A DNA stretch of 64,000 nucleotides from Maricaulis sp017643475 (GTDB lineage Bacteria > Pseudomonadota > Alphaproteobacteria > Caulobacterales > Maricaulaceae), in NCBI RefSeq assembly GCF_047123815.1, contig NZ_CP138920.1, positions 2,914,001 to 2,978,000 on the forward strand. The letters run 5' to 3'. Positions 24,667-34,000 of the stretch are shown piece after piece; position 1 is the stretch's first letter, and every line of letters starts with the position of its first letter. The notes under the pieces were generated by a model that was not told where the DNA came from, made no database searches, and was given only the letters and a program-made list of their open reading frames with translations. A program made the translations under genes and the position numbers.

Positions 24667-25083
24667 ATGTCCATCCAAGCAATCGAGAGCGCGCTTCTGT
24701 TGAAACTGACGACGCTCAATCCTGGCATCGCCATCGTCCACGAGGGTGAACCCTATACGCCGTCGGATAACACGCCGTATTTGCGCGTTGAGTTTATCCC
24801 GAACGAGACGCCCGCAACCGGTCAGGAGGCAGGGCAGGACGCGCCTGTTCGTGAGGCTGGCCTTCTTCAGCTCACACCCGTTTATCCGGTCGCCAGTGGC
24901 CCAGGTCCATTGAAAGCGATGAACTCGGTTCTAAAGACCGCCTTTAAATGGAAGCAAACCGTGCAAGCCGTCGGTTTCAAAGTTCGGATCGATCGATGTT
25001 CCCGCGGCCGCCTTGTGTCCGATGCCGGTTGGAACTCGCTCCCCGTAATTGTGCGGTGGAGCGCACACACACCTGGAGACTGA
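24667..25083 (+). CDS. Tail terminator protein (DUF4128-like)
   Basis: The product (138 residues) begins MSIQAIESALLLKLTTLNPG and contains NTPYLRVEFIPNETPATGQE, as in DUF4128 tail terminators, which cap the tail and fix its length. The start at 24667 is used because the earlier frame lacks a site and covers the lipoprotein promoter. It resumes the tail module after the leftward lipoprotein gene. Confidence 0.75.
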   Translation: MSIQAIESALLLKLTTLNPGIAIVHEGEPYTPSDNTPYLRVEFIPNETPATGQEAGQDAPVREAGLLQLTPVYPVASGPGPLKAMNSVLKTAFKWKQTVQAVGFKVRIDRCSRGRLVSDAGWNSLPVIVRWSAHTPGD

Positions 25084-25084
25084 C

Positions 25085-25270
25085 ATGAAGTTGAAGTTCA
25101 CAAACAAGGCTCCTGGAGCCAAGGCCCTGAAGGTCAGGGGGCAGCCGGTGGTGATTGAACCCGGCAAGTCACACACGGCTGAATTCGACAAGGTCGACGA
25201 AGCCACGTTGAAGGCCCTCAAAGCTGAGGGGTGCACCTTCACGAAAGCTCGGGCCTCTTCCGCCGAATAG
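25085..25270 (+). CDS. Small tail-module protein (61 aa)
   Basis: The short beta-rich protein (MKLKFTNKAPGAKALKVRGQ, then VVIEPGKSHTAEFDKVDEAT) starts one base after the tail terminator gene. Similar small proteins often lie between tail terminator and tail tube genes. The function is unknown. Confidence 0.65.
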   Translation: MKLKFTNKAPGAKALKVRGQPVVIEPGKSHTAEFDKVDEATLKALKAEGCTFTKARASSAE

Positions 25271-25294
25271 CCCGGTCGGCATCGTTGAAACCAC

Positions 25295-25317
25295 GCCCCG
25301 CTAATGCGGGGCTTTTT
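25295..25317 (+). terminator. Intrinsic terminator before the tail tube gene
   Basis: GCCCCGC (25295-25301) pairs with GCGGGGC (25306-25312) around a TAAT loop, followed by TTTTT. It separates the connector genes from the tail tube gene. Confidence 0.8.
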
Positions 25318-25334
25318 CGTATGGAGCGAACCCT

Positions 25335-26282
25335 ATGACCACCATGAACAATGCGGCCACTGGCGGCGGAACCCAGGCCGGTTTCATTGAAGAGACCGTC
25401 TACGGCACGACGCCGGCCACGCCATCGCTGACCGCGCTGCGCAATCGACCCTTCTCCTTCTCTCCGGAGGTCGAAAACTACATCAATCGCGAGGTCGGCA
25501 ATAACCGCATCGCCAAGGGTGTGAAAAAGGTCTTCGAGCGCGGTTCTGTCGCTATCCCGATGGATCTGATCTACGGGAATGCTGATGCGATCCTCGAAGC
25601 GATCATGAAGGGCACCTGGACGGGCGCTGGCACGCAAACGCTGGCGAATGGCTCGGTCAATCGCGCCTTCTCGCTCGAGCAGCACCGGGCAGACGCTGCG
25701 ACGCCTTACTTCATCCTTGCGCGTGGCACCATGTTCCATGGATTTGAGATCGCGATCAGCGCTGATGGTTCTGACCCTGTCCTGCTCACGCTGAATGGTC
25801 AGTGCGCGGAGATCTCGCCAGCTGCAGCGACGGTCGATGCGGGCAGTGGATATACGGCGGCGCCTGGCAACACCCCGGTCGATGCCGGGGAGGTTTCGTT
25901 CCAGATCGACGCAGCCGGCATCGACATCATCGGCGCGACCTTCACCTACAACGATGCCATCGATGCCAAGCGCGAGTGCGGCTCGAAAACGCCGACCGGG
26001 TTCAATCCTGCTGCGGGTGGTCGCAGCGGCCAGGTCTCGCTGACCGGCTACGCGGTGAACAAGGATGCCTTCGACCGCATGAAGGCGGACGCACAACATG
26101 CCTTCACAGCGACGGCAGTTGATGCGGAGGGCAACACGCTTGTCATCAGTGCTCCCGTCATCAAACCGATTGGAGCCTATCAGGAGTCCGCGGACGACGG
26201 TTCGATCCGGTGGGAGCAGACCTTTGAGGCATTCGATCCGGCTGGCGGCACGGTCTTCAGCTTCACACGCACTCCGGCATAG
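25335..26282 (+). CDS. Major tail tube protein
   Basis: The 315-residue protein contains QAGFIEETVYGTTPATPSLT and FSPEVENYINREVGNNRIAK at its N-terminus and closes with SIRWEQTFEAFDPAGGTVFS, the pattern of siphovirus tail tube subunits with an added C-terminal domain. Position before the chaperone pair and tape measure gene is canonical. Confidence 0.85.
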   Translation: MTTMNNAATGGGTQAGFIEETVYGTTPATPSLTALRNRPFSFSPEVENYINREVGNNRIAKGVKKVFERGSVAIPMDLIYGNADAILEAIMKGTWTGAGTQTLANGSVNRAFSLEQHRADAATPYFILARGTMFHGFEIAISADGSDPVLLTLNGQCAEISPAAATVDAGSGYTAAPGNTPVDAGEVSFQIDAAGIDIIGATFTYNDAIDAKRECGSKTPTGFNPAAGGRSGQVSLTGYAVNKDAFDRMKADAQHAFTATAVDAEGNTLVISAPVIKPIGAYQESADDGSIRWEQTFEAFDPAGGTVFSFTRTPA

Positions 26283-26289
26283 GTGATCA

Positions 26290-26757
26290 ATGACTGATCT
26301 GAACGTCTATGATGGCCTTGTAGCGGATACGCCCATTCCGGTCCCTTTGCGGGATCCAAATGGGCGCGTCCATCTGGGCTCCGACAAGAAGCCGATCACC
26401 TTCTTTCTCCTGCCGCCAAGGTCGGAAGCGCTGGCCAACAAGATCGATGACATCACCGATCGCAAACGCGCCCAGGCAGAACTGGAAACGCTCTCTCGCG
26501 AGCAAATTCGGGCCTATGCCTACGCGCAGCTGGCCGCGTACATCACCGGATGGACTGAGAACTTCACCCTGGACGGTGAGACTGTCCGATACGGCGATGA
26601 TGCGGCTGTCAGGCTGGTCACCCGGCTCTCACCACTCCGCGAACTGCTGACCAACTGGGGACTGAACCCGGGAAACGCCTGGTCGGCCCTCTTGGACGCG
26701 CAGAAAGCTGGGCGCAATGGAGAGGCCGGGTCGATAGGCCAGAATCCACAGGGCTGA
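26290..26757 (+). CDS. Tail assembly chaperone (G-like, unshifted form)
   Basis: The 155-residue protein corresponds to lambda gpG: helical, encoded between tail tube and tape measure genes, with SDKKPITFFLLPPRSEALAN and FTLDGETVRYGDDAAVRLVT. A canonical slippery heptamer lies at 26670-26676. Unshifted ribosomes read on for 26 residues and stop at 26757. Tail chaperones coat the tape measure protein during assembly and do not stay in the virion. Confidence 0.82.
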   Translation: MTDLNVYDGLVADTPIPVPLRDPNGRVHLGSDKKPITFFLLPPRSEALANKIDDITDRKRAQAELETLSREQIRAYAYAQLAAYITGWTENFTLDGETVRYGDDAAVRLVTRLSPLRELLTNWGLNPGNAWSALLDAQKAGRNGEAGSIGQNPQG

Positions 26758-27047
26758 GCCGGGCGAAAGAGCTCCAACAGCTTGTGAAACGGGGAGGAGC
26801 GGTCGCTCAGGCCGCCCGCCTCGAACTGCAAGGACCTCCGCTCGATGGAATGGCGGCTGTGTTGGTCCAAAAATGGATGAGCGTGCAGCTCGGCCGCGGC
26901 GAGGGGGCCCTGTCGTGGAGCACGTTGAAAGACTTCACCCAAATAACCGGCGAGCGCCTCAAACCAGATGAGGCCCAGGCAGTGATCCGGATCGATCACG
27001 CATATCTCGCTGCGCTCCGAAAACCGAAGCCGGGAGGCCAAACATGA
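26290..27047 (+). CDS. Tail assembly chaperone (GT-like, -1 frameshift product)
   Basis: A -1 shift at G GGA AAC (26670-26676) fuses the first 129 residues to a second frame that stays open to 27047, giving about 252 residues. The downstream part includes LSRAKELQQLVKRGGAVAQA and GMAAVLVQKWMSV, a helical T-like domain. A GTG at 26784 could start the second frame alone, but the open frame continues far upstream of it, which favours the fusion. The stop overlaps the tape measure start. Confidence 0.78.
26670..26676 (+). promoter_or_regulatory. Programmed -1 frameshift site GGGAAAC
   Basis: The heptamer fits X XXY YYZ in the chaperone frame (CCG GGA AAC), and the -1 frame has no stop between it and 27047. 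The lambda G/GT site is GGGAAAG at the equivalent place. Confidence 0.8.
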
Positions 27048-29029
27048 CCGACATTGCCAAGCTCGGCCTTGCCGTTGAGTCCCGCGACGTGAAGGAAGCA
27101 CGCCGCCACGTCGAGGCCCTTGAGCGGTCGGCCACCTCTCTCGAGCGTATTGTCGACAAGCTCGGCGATGAGGCGAAGAAGACCGACGATGATATCGACG
27201 GCATGGGGCAAAGCTCTCAGCTTGCGAGCCGGGGCTTTAATCTGGCAGCCAGCGCCGCCGCCAGCTTTATTGCGGCTCTCGGTGTTGGTGAGATCGTCCA
27301 GACCGCCGACAGCATCGCGCTCCTGCGTGGCAGGATTGGGCTCTACACCGACACTACGGCGGAAGCTGATGCTATTGTCGGGCAGCTCTTCGATCGTTCT
27401 CGTCAAATGGGGGCTTCCTTCGACGCGCTCGCCGAGACCTATGCTCGGATCGTGCCGGCCCAGGATGCCATGGGGCTTTCAACTGGACAGCTGCTGGATC
27501 TCACCGAGGCGGTAGGCACCGCCTTCCAAGTCTCCGGTGCGTCCGCTGAGGAAGCCCGCAACGCCACCCTGCAGCTGTCCCAGGCTTTCGCGTCCGGTGA
27601 GCTGCGGGGTGAGGAGCTTCGCTCGGTGATGGAGCAGGGCCAGCGTATCATGCTCGCGCTGGGCAATCAGACAGGCAAGACAACCGGCGAACTTCGCGCT
27701 ATGGCCGAGGCTGGTCAGCTGACGTCTGATGTGGTCGCAAACGCGCTGCTGGCCGAACTCCCGCAACTCCGCCAAGAAATGGAAGACCTGCCGCTGACCG
27801 CCGGGCGAGGGTTTCAGTCTCTCCAGACGGGTTTCACCGAGCTGATCGCCAACATCGATCAGGCCGTGGGTGCAACGGAGCGTTTGGGCGGTATCTTTTT
27901 CAGCCTGTCTGAGGCTGTGGACGGCGTGAACGAGCGCTTCTCGACCGATCTCAGCGTTCAGTTGAACGTGACCCGGCAAGACCTTGAAAACCTCACTGCC
28001 CAGCTCACGGGGATGCAGCGCGTATTGGCCGATCCGTCAGCGGCTGGCATCGCGGCAGGTGAGCTCGCCAGTTACCAAGCGCGCGTTGCAACGCTCGAAA
28101 AGGAGATCCAAGAGCTGACGGTCCAGGAGCAATCCTTGACCATGGCGATTGAAGCGCGGGCTGAGGCTCAACGCCGGGCGGATGCCTACCAGGCTCGATT
28201 TGGTGTCGAGGAGGAAGTCGACCCGCTTGAGGATGTCGCCGAGGTGCTCGCTGCGCTGAGACGGGAATCTGAGGTCGTCGGTCTGACCCGGGCCCAGCGC
28301 GAACTCTACAACCAGGAACTCCGCTTGGGGCGGGACCTCACTGAGGATGAAGAGGTCGCAATCCGTGATGTGGTCGCTCAGATCGAACGGATGGCCCAGA
28401 TCCGCGGTGAAATGGCCGCGAAGGTTCCCCAAGAGATCCAGGCGATCCACGAGATGTCTGCCGCCAAGGCTCAAGAGTATGAGCGCGAGGAACAGCACCG
28501 GGAGGAAGCTGCCCGTTTGGCCGAGTATCAGCTGGAGCAGCAGATACGCCTGGCAGAGCTGGCTGGTGATCGTGATGTGCTCACAATGCTGGAAACCGAG
28601 CGGGACGTTCGCCGGGAAATCAACGAGCTGGTCGAAGCCGGTATCTCACAGGAGGAAGCCAGGTCGATTGCCCAGAGCAATGCGCAAGCCCGCCTTCAGG
28701 CCGCGCGGCACGGTGAACTAAAAGAGGCTGTGCATGAAGGGCTCGATCAGGGACTTCGCGCATTCGTCGAGAGCGGAGACCTCAGCGCGATCGGTCGAGG
28801 ACTGCTGGCTGAAGCCGCCGATCACTTCCTTGAAGACTTGGTGGATCAAGGAGCGGACATTCTCTCTGGGCTGATCTTTGGACAAGCCGAGGCTACCGCA
28901 GCCGGCGTCGCGCAGGGCTCTGCTGCCGGAGCAGCGATGCAGACGGCCATGGCAACGGGGGAGCGACGGCAGCGACGGCGTTGCAGCAAGCCTTGGTCCT
29001 GGGCGGCTCCCAAGCAGCGGCCCAGATAG
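27044..29029 (+). CDS. Tape measure protein, main part (frame broken near 28955)
   Basis: The long helical protein sets tail length and has the tape-measure N-terminal domain (ADSIALLRGRIGLYTDTTAE, then GASFDALAETYARIVPAQD and SGELRGEELRSVMEQGQRIM). Long coiled coils follow (residues 330-560). The last 24 residues (ERRQRRRCSKPWSWAAPKQR) are Arg-rich and unlike the rest; they result from a shift at a run of five Gs near 28955. In the -1 frame the sequence continues naturally to 29397, for about 784 residues in all. Confidence 0.82.
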   Translation: MTDIAKLGLAVESRDVKEARRHVEALERSATSLERIVDKLGDEAKKTDDDIDGMGQSSQLASRGFNLAASAAASFIAALGVGEIVQTADSIALLRGRIGLYTDTTAEADAIVGQLFDRSRQMGASFDALAETYARIVPAQDAMGLSTGQLLDLTEAVGTAFQVSGASAEEARNATLQLSQAFASGELRGEELRSVMEQGQRIMLALGNQTGKTTGELRAMAEAGQLTSDVVANALLAELPQLRQEMEDLPLTAGRGFQSLQTGFTELIANIDQAVGATERLGGIFFSLSEAVDGVNERFSTDLSVQLNVTRQDLENLTAQLTGMQRVLADPSAAGIAAGELASYQARVATLEKEIQELTVQEQSLTMAIEARAEAQRRADAYQARFGVEEEVDPLEDVAEVLAALRRESEVVGLTRAQRELYNQELRLGRDLTEDEEVAIRDVVAQIERMAQIRGEMAAKVPQEIQAIHEMSAAKAQEYEREEQHREEAARLAEYQLEQQIRLAELAGDRDVLTMLETERDVRREINELVEAGISQEEARSIAQSNAQARLQAARHGELKEAVHEGLDQGLRAFVESGDLSAIGRGLLAEAADHFLEDLVDQGADILSGLIFGQAEATAAGVAQGSAAGAAMQTAMATGERRQRRRCSKPWSWAAPKQRPR

Positions 29030-29397
29030 CGGCCGCGGCAGGGGGCGGGGGCTCGGCAAGTGCGGCGAAGGCGATCATCAAGACCGTGTCTGCTGGCCGC
29101 GCGACAGGCGGTACCGCACTGCCCGGCGGCGCATATGGCATCAACGAGGTCGGTGATGAAGTGTTCGTGCCCCATGTGCCGGGCAAGATTGTCCCTGCGT
29201 CGTCTGGTGGGGTTCGCGAGCGCATCATTGAGCGCGAACGCATCGTGCGCATCGAGACCGAGGCCAGCGACTACTTCACCACCAAGGTCCGTGAGGACGT
29301 TCAACCGATGCTGGATGCCACGAAGGACGCGGCGGTCAGCGAGTCACGAATGGCGACCGCGCGAGATTTGCAAAGTCGTCGTCGACACCTGGAGTAG
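28981..29397 (+). CDS. Tape measure protein, C-terminal part in the -1 frame
   Basis: This frame continues the tape measure product. From the G run at 28955 it reads GATAATALQQALVLGGSQAA, then GGTALPGGAYGINEVGDEVF and VPHVPGKIVPASSGG, the Gly-rich end typical of tape measure proteins. It has no ribosome site at its TTG. A missing G in a former six-G run, a read error, or a programmed shift would each explain the break. Confidence 0.7.
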   Translation: MQQALVLGGSQAAAQIAAAAGGGGSASAAKAIIKTVSAGRATGGTALPGGAYGINEVGDEVFVPHVPGKIVPASSGGVRERIIERERIVRIETEASDYFTTKVREDVQPMLDATKDAAVSESRMATARDLQSRRRHLE

Positions 29398-29400
29398 ACC

Positions 29401-29991
29401 ATGGCCATTCAATTGCCATCAGGCGGCTTGGAAGGCGTCGGTGAGTTTCTCATCGACCATTCCAACAAGATCGGCTCAGCCACAGGCGTTGGACCGGAAA
29501 CGGAGATTGAACGCGCAGGCTCGAAATGGGGCTTCAACGTTGCGGTGTCGGCCAAGACAGCTGATGAGGCCCTGGCTTGGAAAAAGCTGCACCGGCGCGG
29601 AGAGCCGTTCCTGTTGGACATCATCCAGCCTGGTCTCGATGTCGGTAACCCAGGCACGCCGCTGGTAAGTATTGGCGGGCAGGTGGGCAGTCAGCTCCCT
29701 ATCAAGGGGCTGACGCCAGGCTACACGCTCGTGGATGGTCAATTCCTCTCTGTCATCGTTGCCGGACAACGCTACGCCTACATGGTCACCGCAGACACCG
29801 TTGCCGATGGCACTGGAAACGCCACGGTGCCCATCACCCCACTGCTCCGCGCCGCGCCCCAGCTCAATGATGTCGTCGAGATTGCCGCGCCCAAGGCTGA
29901 AGGCTGGGTCACAGTCCCGGCCAGTGGTTTCAACCTCGATGTAGTCGCCGTGATGCGCGGCCTGAAATTCGTTTTGAGGGAGGTGGCCTGA
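29401..29991 (+). CDS. Distal tail protein candidate
   Basis: The 196-residue protein is beta-rich (SKWGFNVAVSAKTADEALAW, then GQRYAYMVTADTVADGTGNA) and lies directly after the tape measure gene, where lambda-like phages encode the tail tip hub or distal tail protein. It ends with VVAVMRGLKFVLREVA. The role is assigned by position. Confidence 0.65.
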   Translation: MAIQLPSGGLEGVGEFLIDHSNKIGSATGVGPETEIERAGSKWGFNVAVSAKTADEALAWKKLHRRGEPFLLDIIQPGLDVGNPGTPLVSIGGQVGSQLPIKGLTPGYTLVDGQFLSVIVAGQRYAYMVTADTVADGTGNATVPITPLLRAAPQLNDVVEIAAPKAEGWVTVPASGFNLDVVAVMRGLKFVLREVA

Positions 29992-30633
29992 ATGGACGCC
30001 AATCTCAAACAGGACCTTCAAGGCGGCTCACCGCTCGTATTTGGTGCCATCGAAATCGTCTTGCCGGCTGACACGGTGCGGCTGTCGACTGGATTGCCGG
30101 TGACGATTGAAGGGCAGCCTTTTACGCCGAAACACACCGTGTACGGCTCCCTGGGCCGTGTGGAGGGCATCGAGGACGGAATAGGGGACACAGTGCCCGC
30201 ACCCACTGTGGAGATGCTCACGGGCTCTGACGCCGGTATCGTCAACCTATCGACGGCAGCAGCACAAGGCTCGCGCGTTCGGCTCTGGTTCGGGTCGATC
30301 AATCGTGTCTCAGGCTTGGCAGTCGGCATCCAGCAGGTGTTCACCGGCATTCTCGACACGGCTGAGCTTGATCCACACGCCACGGGCAAGAGCTTGAAGC
30401 TCCAGCTGCTGACGACCTTGGCGCTGGCGTTGGAGCCCAAAGACCATCGGCGCTGTTCGGATAGTTTCCACCAGTCCGTCTGGCCCGGTGAACGCGGTAT
30501 GCGTCGCCGGTCTGATCTTCGCCGCAAGTTTGCTTGGCGGACCAACCAGCCGGGCGCCAAGTACACCTACAGCTCTGATGGCTCTGCCACCTCTGGGCGC
30601 ACCCCCGGCGGCCGGGGACGGATTTCCATCTAA
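29992..30633 (+). CDS. Distal tail protein (DUF2163-like)
   Basis: The 213-residue protein starts one base after its neighbour. It contains LVFGAIEIVLPADTVRLSTG and a C-terminal Cys motif region, DHRRCSDSFHQSVWPGERGM, followed by TNQPGAKY; similar RCSDxFH segments occur in DUF2163 and related tail tip proteins, where Cys residues can bind iron. Only one of the usual Cys residues is obvious here. Confidence 0.65.
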   Translation: MDANLKQDLQGGSPLVFGAIEIVLPADTVRLSTGLPVTIEGQPFTPKHTVYGSLGRVEGIEDGIGDTVPAPTVEMLTGSDAGIVNLSTAAAQGSRVRLWFGSINRVSGLAVGIQQVFTGILDTAELDPHATGKSLKLQLLTTLALALEPKDHRRCSDSFHQSVWPGERGMRRRSDLRRKFAWRTNQPGAKYTYSSDGSATSGRTPGGRGRISI

Positions 30634-30653
30634 CCCCATACCAGGACGGATCA

Positions 30654-31085
30654 ATGCACGAACGCGAACGACGCGCCCGCGCCGCTCAGGCGTGCGTGGA
30701 CCTCTATCTCAATAAGCCGCTGTCCTGGGGAAAGCGGGACTGCATCACCCTCGCACGCACCTCGCTTCACAAAATGGGAGTGAAGGTGCCGGCCGAGCTG
30801 AAGGGCATTCGCTGGACATCGCTGAAAACGGCGGTGCGTCGGCTTGATGAGCTGGGCTTCAACGACCTCGATGAGGTCATGGATGCTGTCGGCTTGGCCG
30901 AGATCGCTCCGGCTCTTGCTTGGCCAGGCGACATCGTCGCGTTGCCGGGTGCTGACCGCCATCCATTCGGTTGTGCGCTCACGCTCGCGGTCGGCAATGG
31001 CAAGCTCCTTGGGTTCGGTGAGGGGGCTGATCACTGCGGCATTCTCAAGCCGCACCACTTTCACAAAGCTTGGAGGGTTGCCTGA
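30654..31085 (+). CDS. NlpC/P60-like tail peptidase (DUF6950 type)
   Basis: The 143-residue protein has the catalytic Cys in LSWGKRDCITLARTSL and the strand WPGDIVALPGADRHPFGCAL, a reduced NlpC/P60 pattern seen in tail tip proteins that open peptidoglycan during DNA entry. The gene order, tip proteins then peptidase then host-specificity protein, matches lambda K before J. Confidence 0.75.
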   Translation: MHERERRARAAQACVDLYLNKPLSWGKRDCITLARTSLHKMGVKVPAELKGIRWTSLKTAVRRLDELGFNDLDEVMDAVGLAEIAPALAWPGDIVALPGADRHPFGCALTLAVGNGKLLGFGEGADHCGILKPHHFHKAWRVA

Positions 31086-34000
31086 TGGCCGAAGCCGCAG
31101 CAGCTGCATTCACATGGGTTGTCGGCCAGGGCACGAAGGCGCTTGTTGCGGCTGGGTTCTCAAAGGCCACGGCAACAGCGATCGCGACCTTCGCAACAAA
31201 GGCGGCAGTTTCTGTGGCGCTATCAGCGGCCACGAGCGCAATCCTTGCTCCAAAGGTTGGGGCGGAAGGTGGGGCTCTCGCGCTCAATGACAGCCTCGAT
31301 GCCGGTATCCCCTATGTGGCCGGTCGGCGTGCGGTTGCGGGTGTGCTTCAGCATGCCGACGAGTTCGGCAAGGACGAGCGCTATATGGGCTTCATCAATG
31401 TGATGTCCGGCGCTGGCCCTGTCGAAGCCATTGAAAGCACGCGTGCTGATAGTGTCACCATCACGGTTGATGGAACCGGCAAGGTCACAGCGCCTTCCGA
31501 ATATGCCAGCAAGATGTGGTATCGCAACCAGCTCGGCAATCAGCCTGAAACCGGGCATCTGACCCAGTCTGGACTGCATCTCAACGCACAAATGGCAGGC
31601 TGGGCCTCCACTGAGAAGCTGTCGGGTAAAGCCGCCCACATTCTGACGCTGCAGCAGGACTCGAAGTTCAAGTCATTCCCTGCCGGCCCGCCTGTGGTCG
31701 AGAGCACGATCCGAGGCATCAAGTGGTATGACCCGCGCCTAGACAGCACTTACCCGGGCGGTTCCGGTGCCTGCCGCTTCGACGATCAAGCGACTTGGGT
31801 CTACTCCACAAACGGCGCAATCCATGCGCTGGGCTATGCCTTGGGGCTCCGCGAAAACGGCAAGGTCGTTGAGGGCTTTGGCTGCCCGATCACGGACGTG
31901 GTCATTGAGGATTTCGTCGACGCCGCAAACGTCGCGGATATGAACGGCTGGACTTGCAACGCCTACTGGACCTCCAGAGATAGCGCTTGGCAGGTCTACA
32001 CCGCGTTCCTGCAGGCTGCTGGCGCCACGCACACCACCAAATGGGGAAAGCTGGGCTGCTTGCCTCGCGGCGCCGCTCGCGTCTCTCTGACAACGATCTC
32101 GGCGGCCGACACTGCCGCGGCGGTGTCGATCAGCCCGATTGCATCGCGCCGCGACCGCATCAACACAATCACCCCGAAATGCCCGCTCGAGTCCCACCGA
32201 TGGGCCGAGCCGGACCTGACGCCGGTCAAAATCCAGTCTTACATCGACGGCGAGGACGGTGGCGAGGAACGCGAGCGCGGTGTGCACTACCCGTTCGTGA
32301 CGAGCGAGGCACAAGCGGGCCAGCTTGCGGCTTATGACATCCTCGACAGCCGTGAGGGCATGGCGGGGATCATTCCGGTGCGGCCATATCTCATGGATCT
32401 CGATCCTGGTGATTGCTTCACGGTGACTGAGCCTGGCTTCAATCTCTCCGCGCAGAAATTCCTGGTCCATCGGCGCAGCTTCGATTTCGAGACCGGTGTA
32501 TCGATCCTTCACCTGATCTCGGAGACCGATGGAAAACACGCGCTCGCGCTGGGCCAGTCCACGGATGCCCCGGATGCTCCATCTCTTACTGTGCCCGATC
32601 CGACCGACGTGCCGGCACCAGCGGTTTCTGTCTGGACAGCGGTCGCGGGCACGGGCGACCAGCCGAACCTGGTTGTCTCAGGGGCAACGGATAACGCCAC
32701 CGCGACCCATGTCCGCATCGAGTACCGTCTGACGACGCCCTCGGGAGGCGGCTCCTGGCCGGATGATGAAACGGGTTGGGCGATCTATGCCGATTTTCCG
32801 ATTGAGACTGAAACCATCACGGTCACGGGACTTGAGCCGAGTACGAGCTATCAGGTCGCGGTTTCCTATATCTCCGCGTTCGGCGTTCCGGGTGATCGAC
32901 GTATCATTGCGACGCTGTCGACGGGAGTCATCAATGCCGGCGCCGTTGGCGGGCTGAGCCGTGAACAGTTCGAGGCACTAGTCACCGCTGTTGAAGCCCA
33001 GCTCAACGCCGGCCGTGATGCGATCTCTGCAGAGGCTGCAGATTTCGCGGCCTCGATACTGGCCCTCAAGGAGAGCTTCGCGACAGGTCACGCCACTGTT
33101 GACGATGCAGTCCAGGCCCGACTGGGGCTGATCGACAGCACCACAGACACGCTGACCAGCGATATCCGCACGCAGGCTCGTGACACCCGCGAGGCGCTTG
33201 CTGTCGCGTCGCGCACGGCTTTGGCCGTCTTGGCGCAGGTGGAAGAAAACCGGACGCTGTCTGAAAGTGTCGGCAATTACTCTGCGTCCTTCTCCTCGCA
33301 GATCGCTGTCATCATCAACGACATTGGCAGTCTGACAACGCAGGTGGATGCCTGGACCGCTGCGAATGTGACCGGCGACATCACGTCAGCGCTCACGGCA
33401 GAGATCAACGCGCGCGTGGCGGGCGATGCGGCGCAGGCCTCCCGGTCGGACAGCATCGAGACGACGGCCAATGATGCTCAGTCCAAGGCCAATGAGATCC
33501 TCGCGCTGACCGTCAGTCCGACCAGTGCCATCGCTCTCAAGTTCTCCGGAATCGAGCAGAGCGTCGGCACGTTGCAGACGAATTACACCAACATCATCAA
33601 TTTGGAGAACATCGGTGGCTCGTCGCTTTTGCAGCGCTTCGAGAACATTGAGGCCCAGCAGGACCCGGCAACGCCCGGCGGGCTTCGGGCTCGCATCGAT
33701 GAGGCTGCTGAGATCCAGATCGCGGACAATGCGGCCCGCACGCGCGAGATCCGGGAAACGCAAGCCTCTGTCGCCCGTGCTGCTCTGACGATCTTCGCCG
33801 CACAGGAAACATTCCTGACCGAGAATGAGGCCACGCTCCAACTGATCGAGCAGGCCAATCTGGCTATTGGGGCAAACACCGCCGGTTTCCAGTCGATCAT
33901 TGATATGACGCTGAACCCGGCAAGTGGACTTGTTCAGCGCTTCCAGACTATCGAGCTGGACCTAGACGAGACCGAGGCGGGCAGTCTGGCCGCTGATGTG

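Noticed and set aside
25239..26099. 286-codon leftward frame
   Set aside because: It is antisense to the tail tube gene and has no ribosome site or recognisable domain.
30488..30715. Second frame suggesting a frameshift in the distal tail gene
   Set aside because: The main frame keeps a plausible RCSDxFH...WRTNQPG end; the other frame is hydrophobic shadow.
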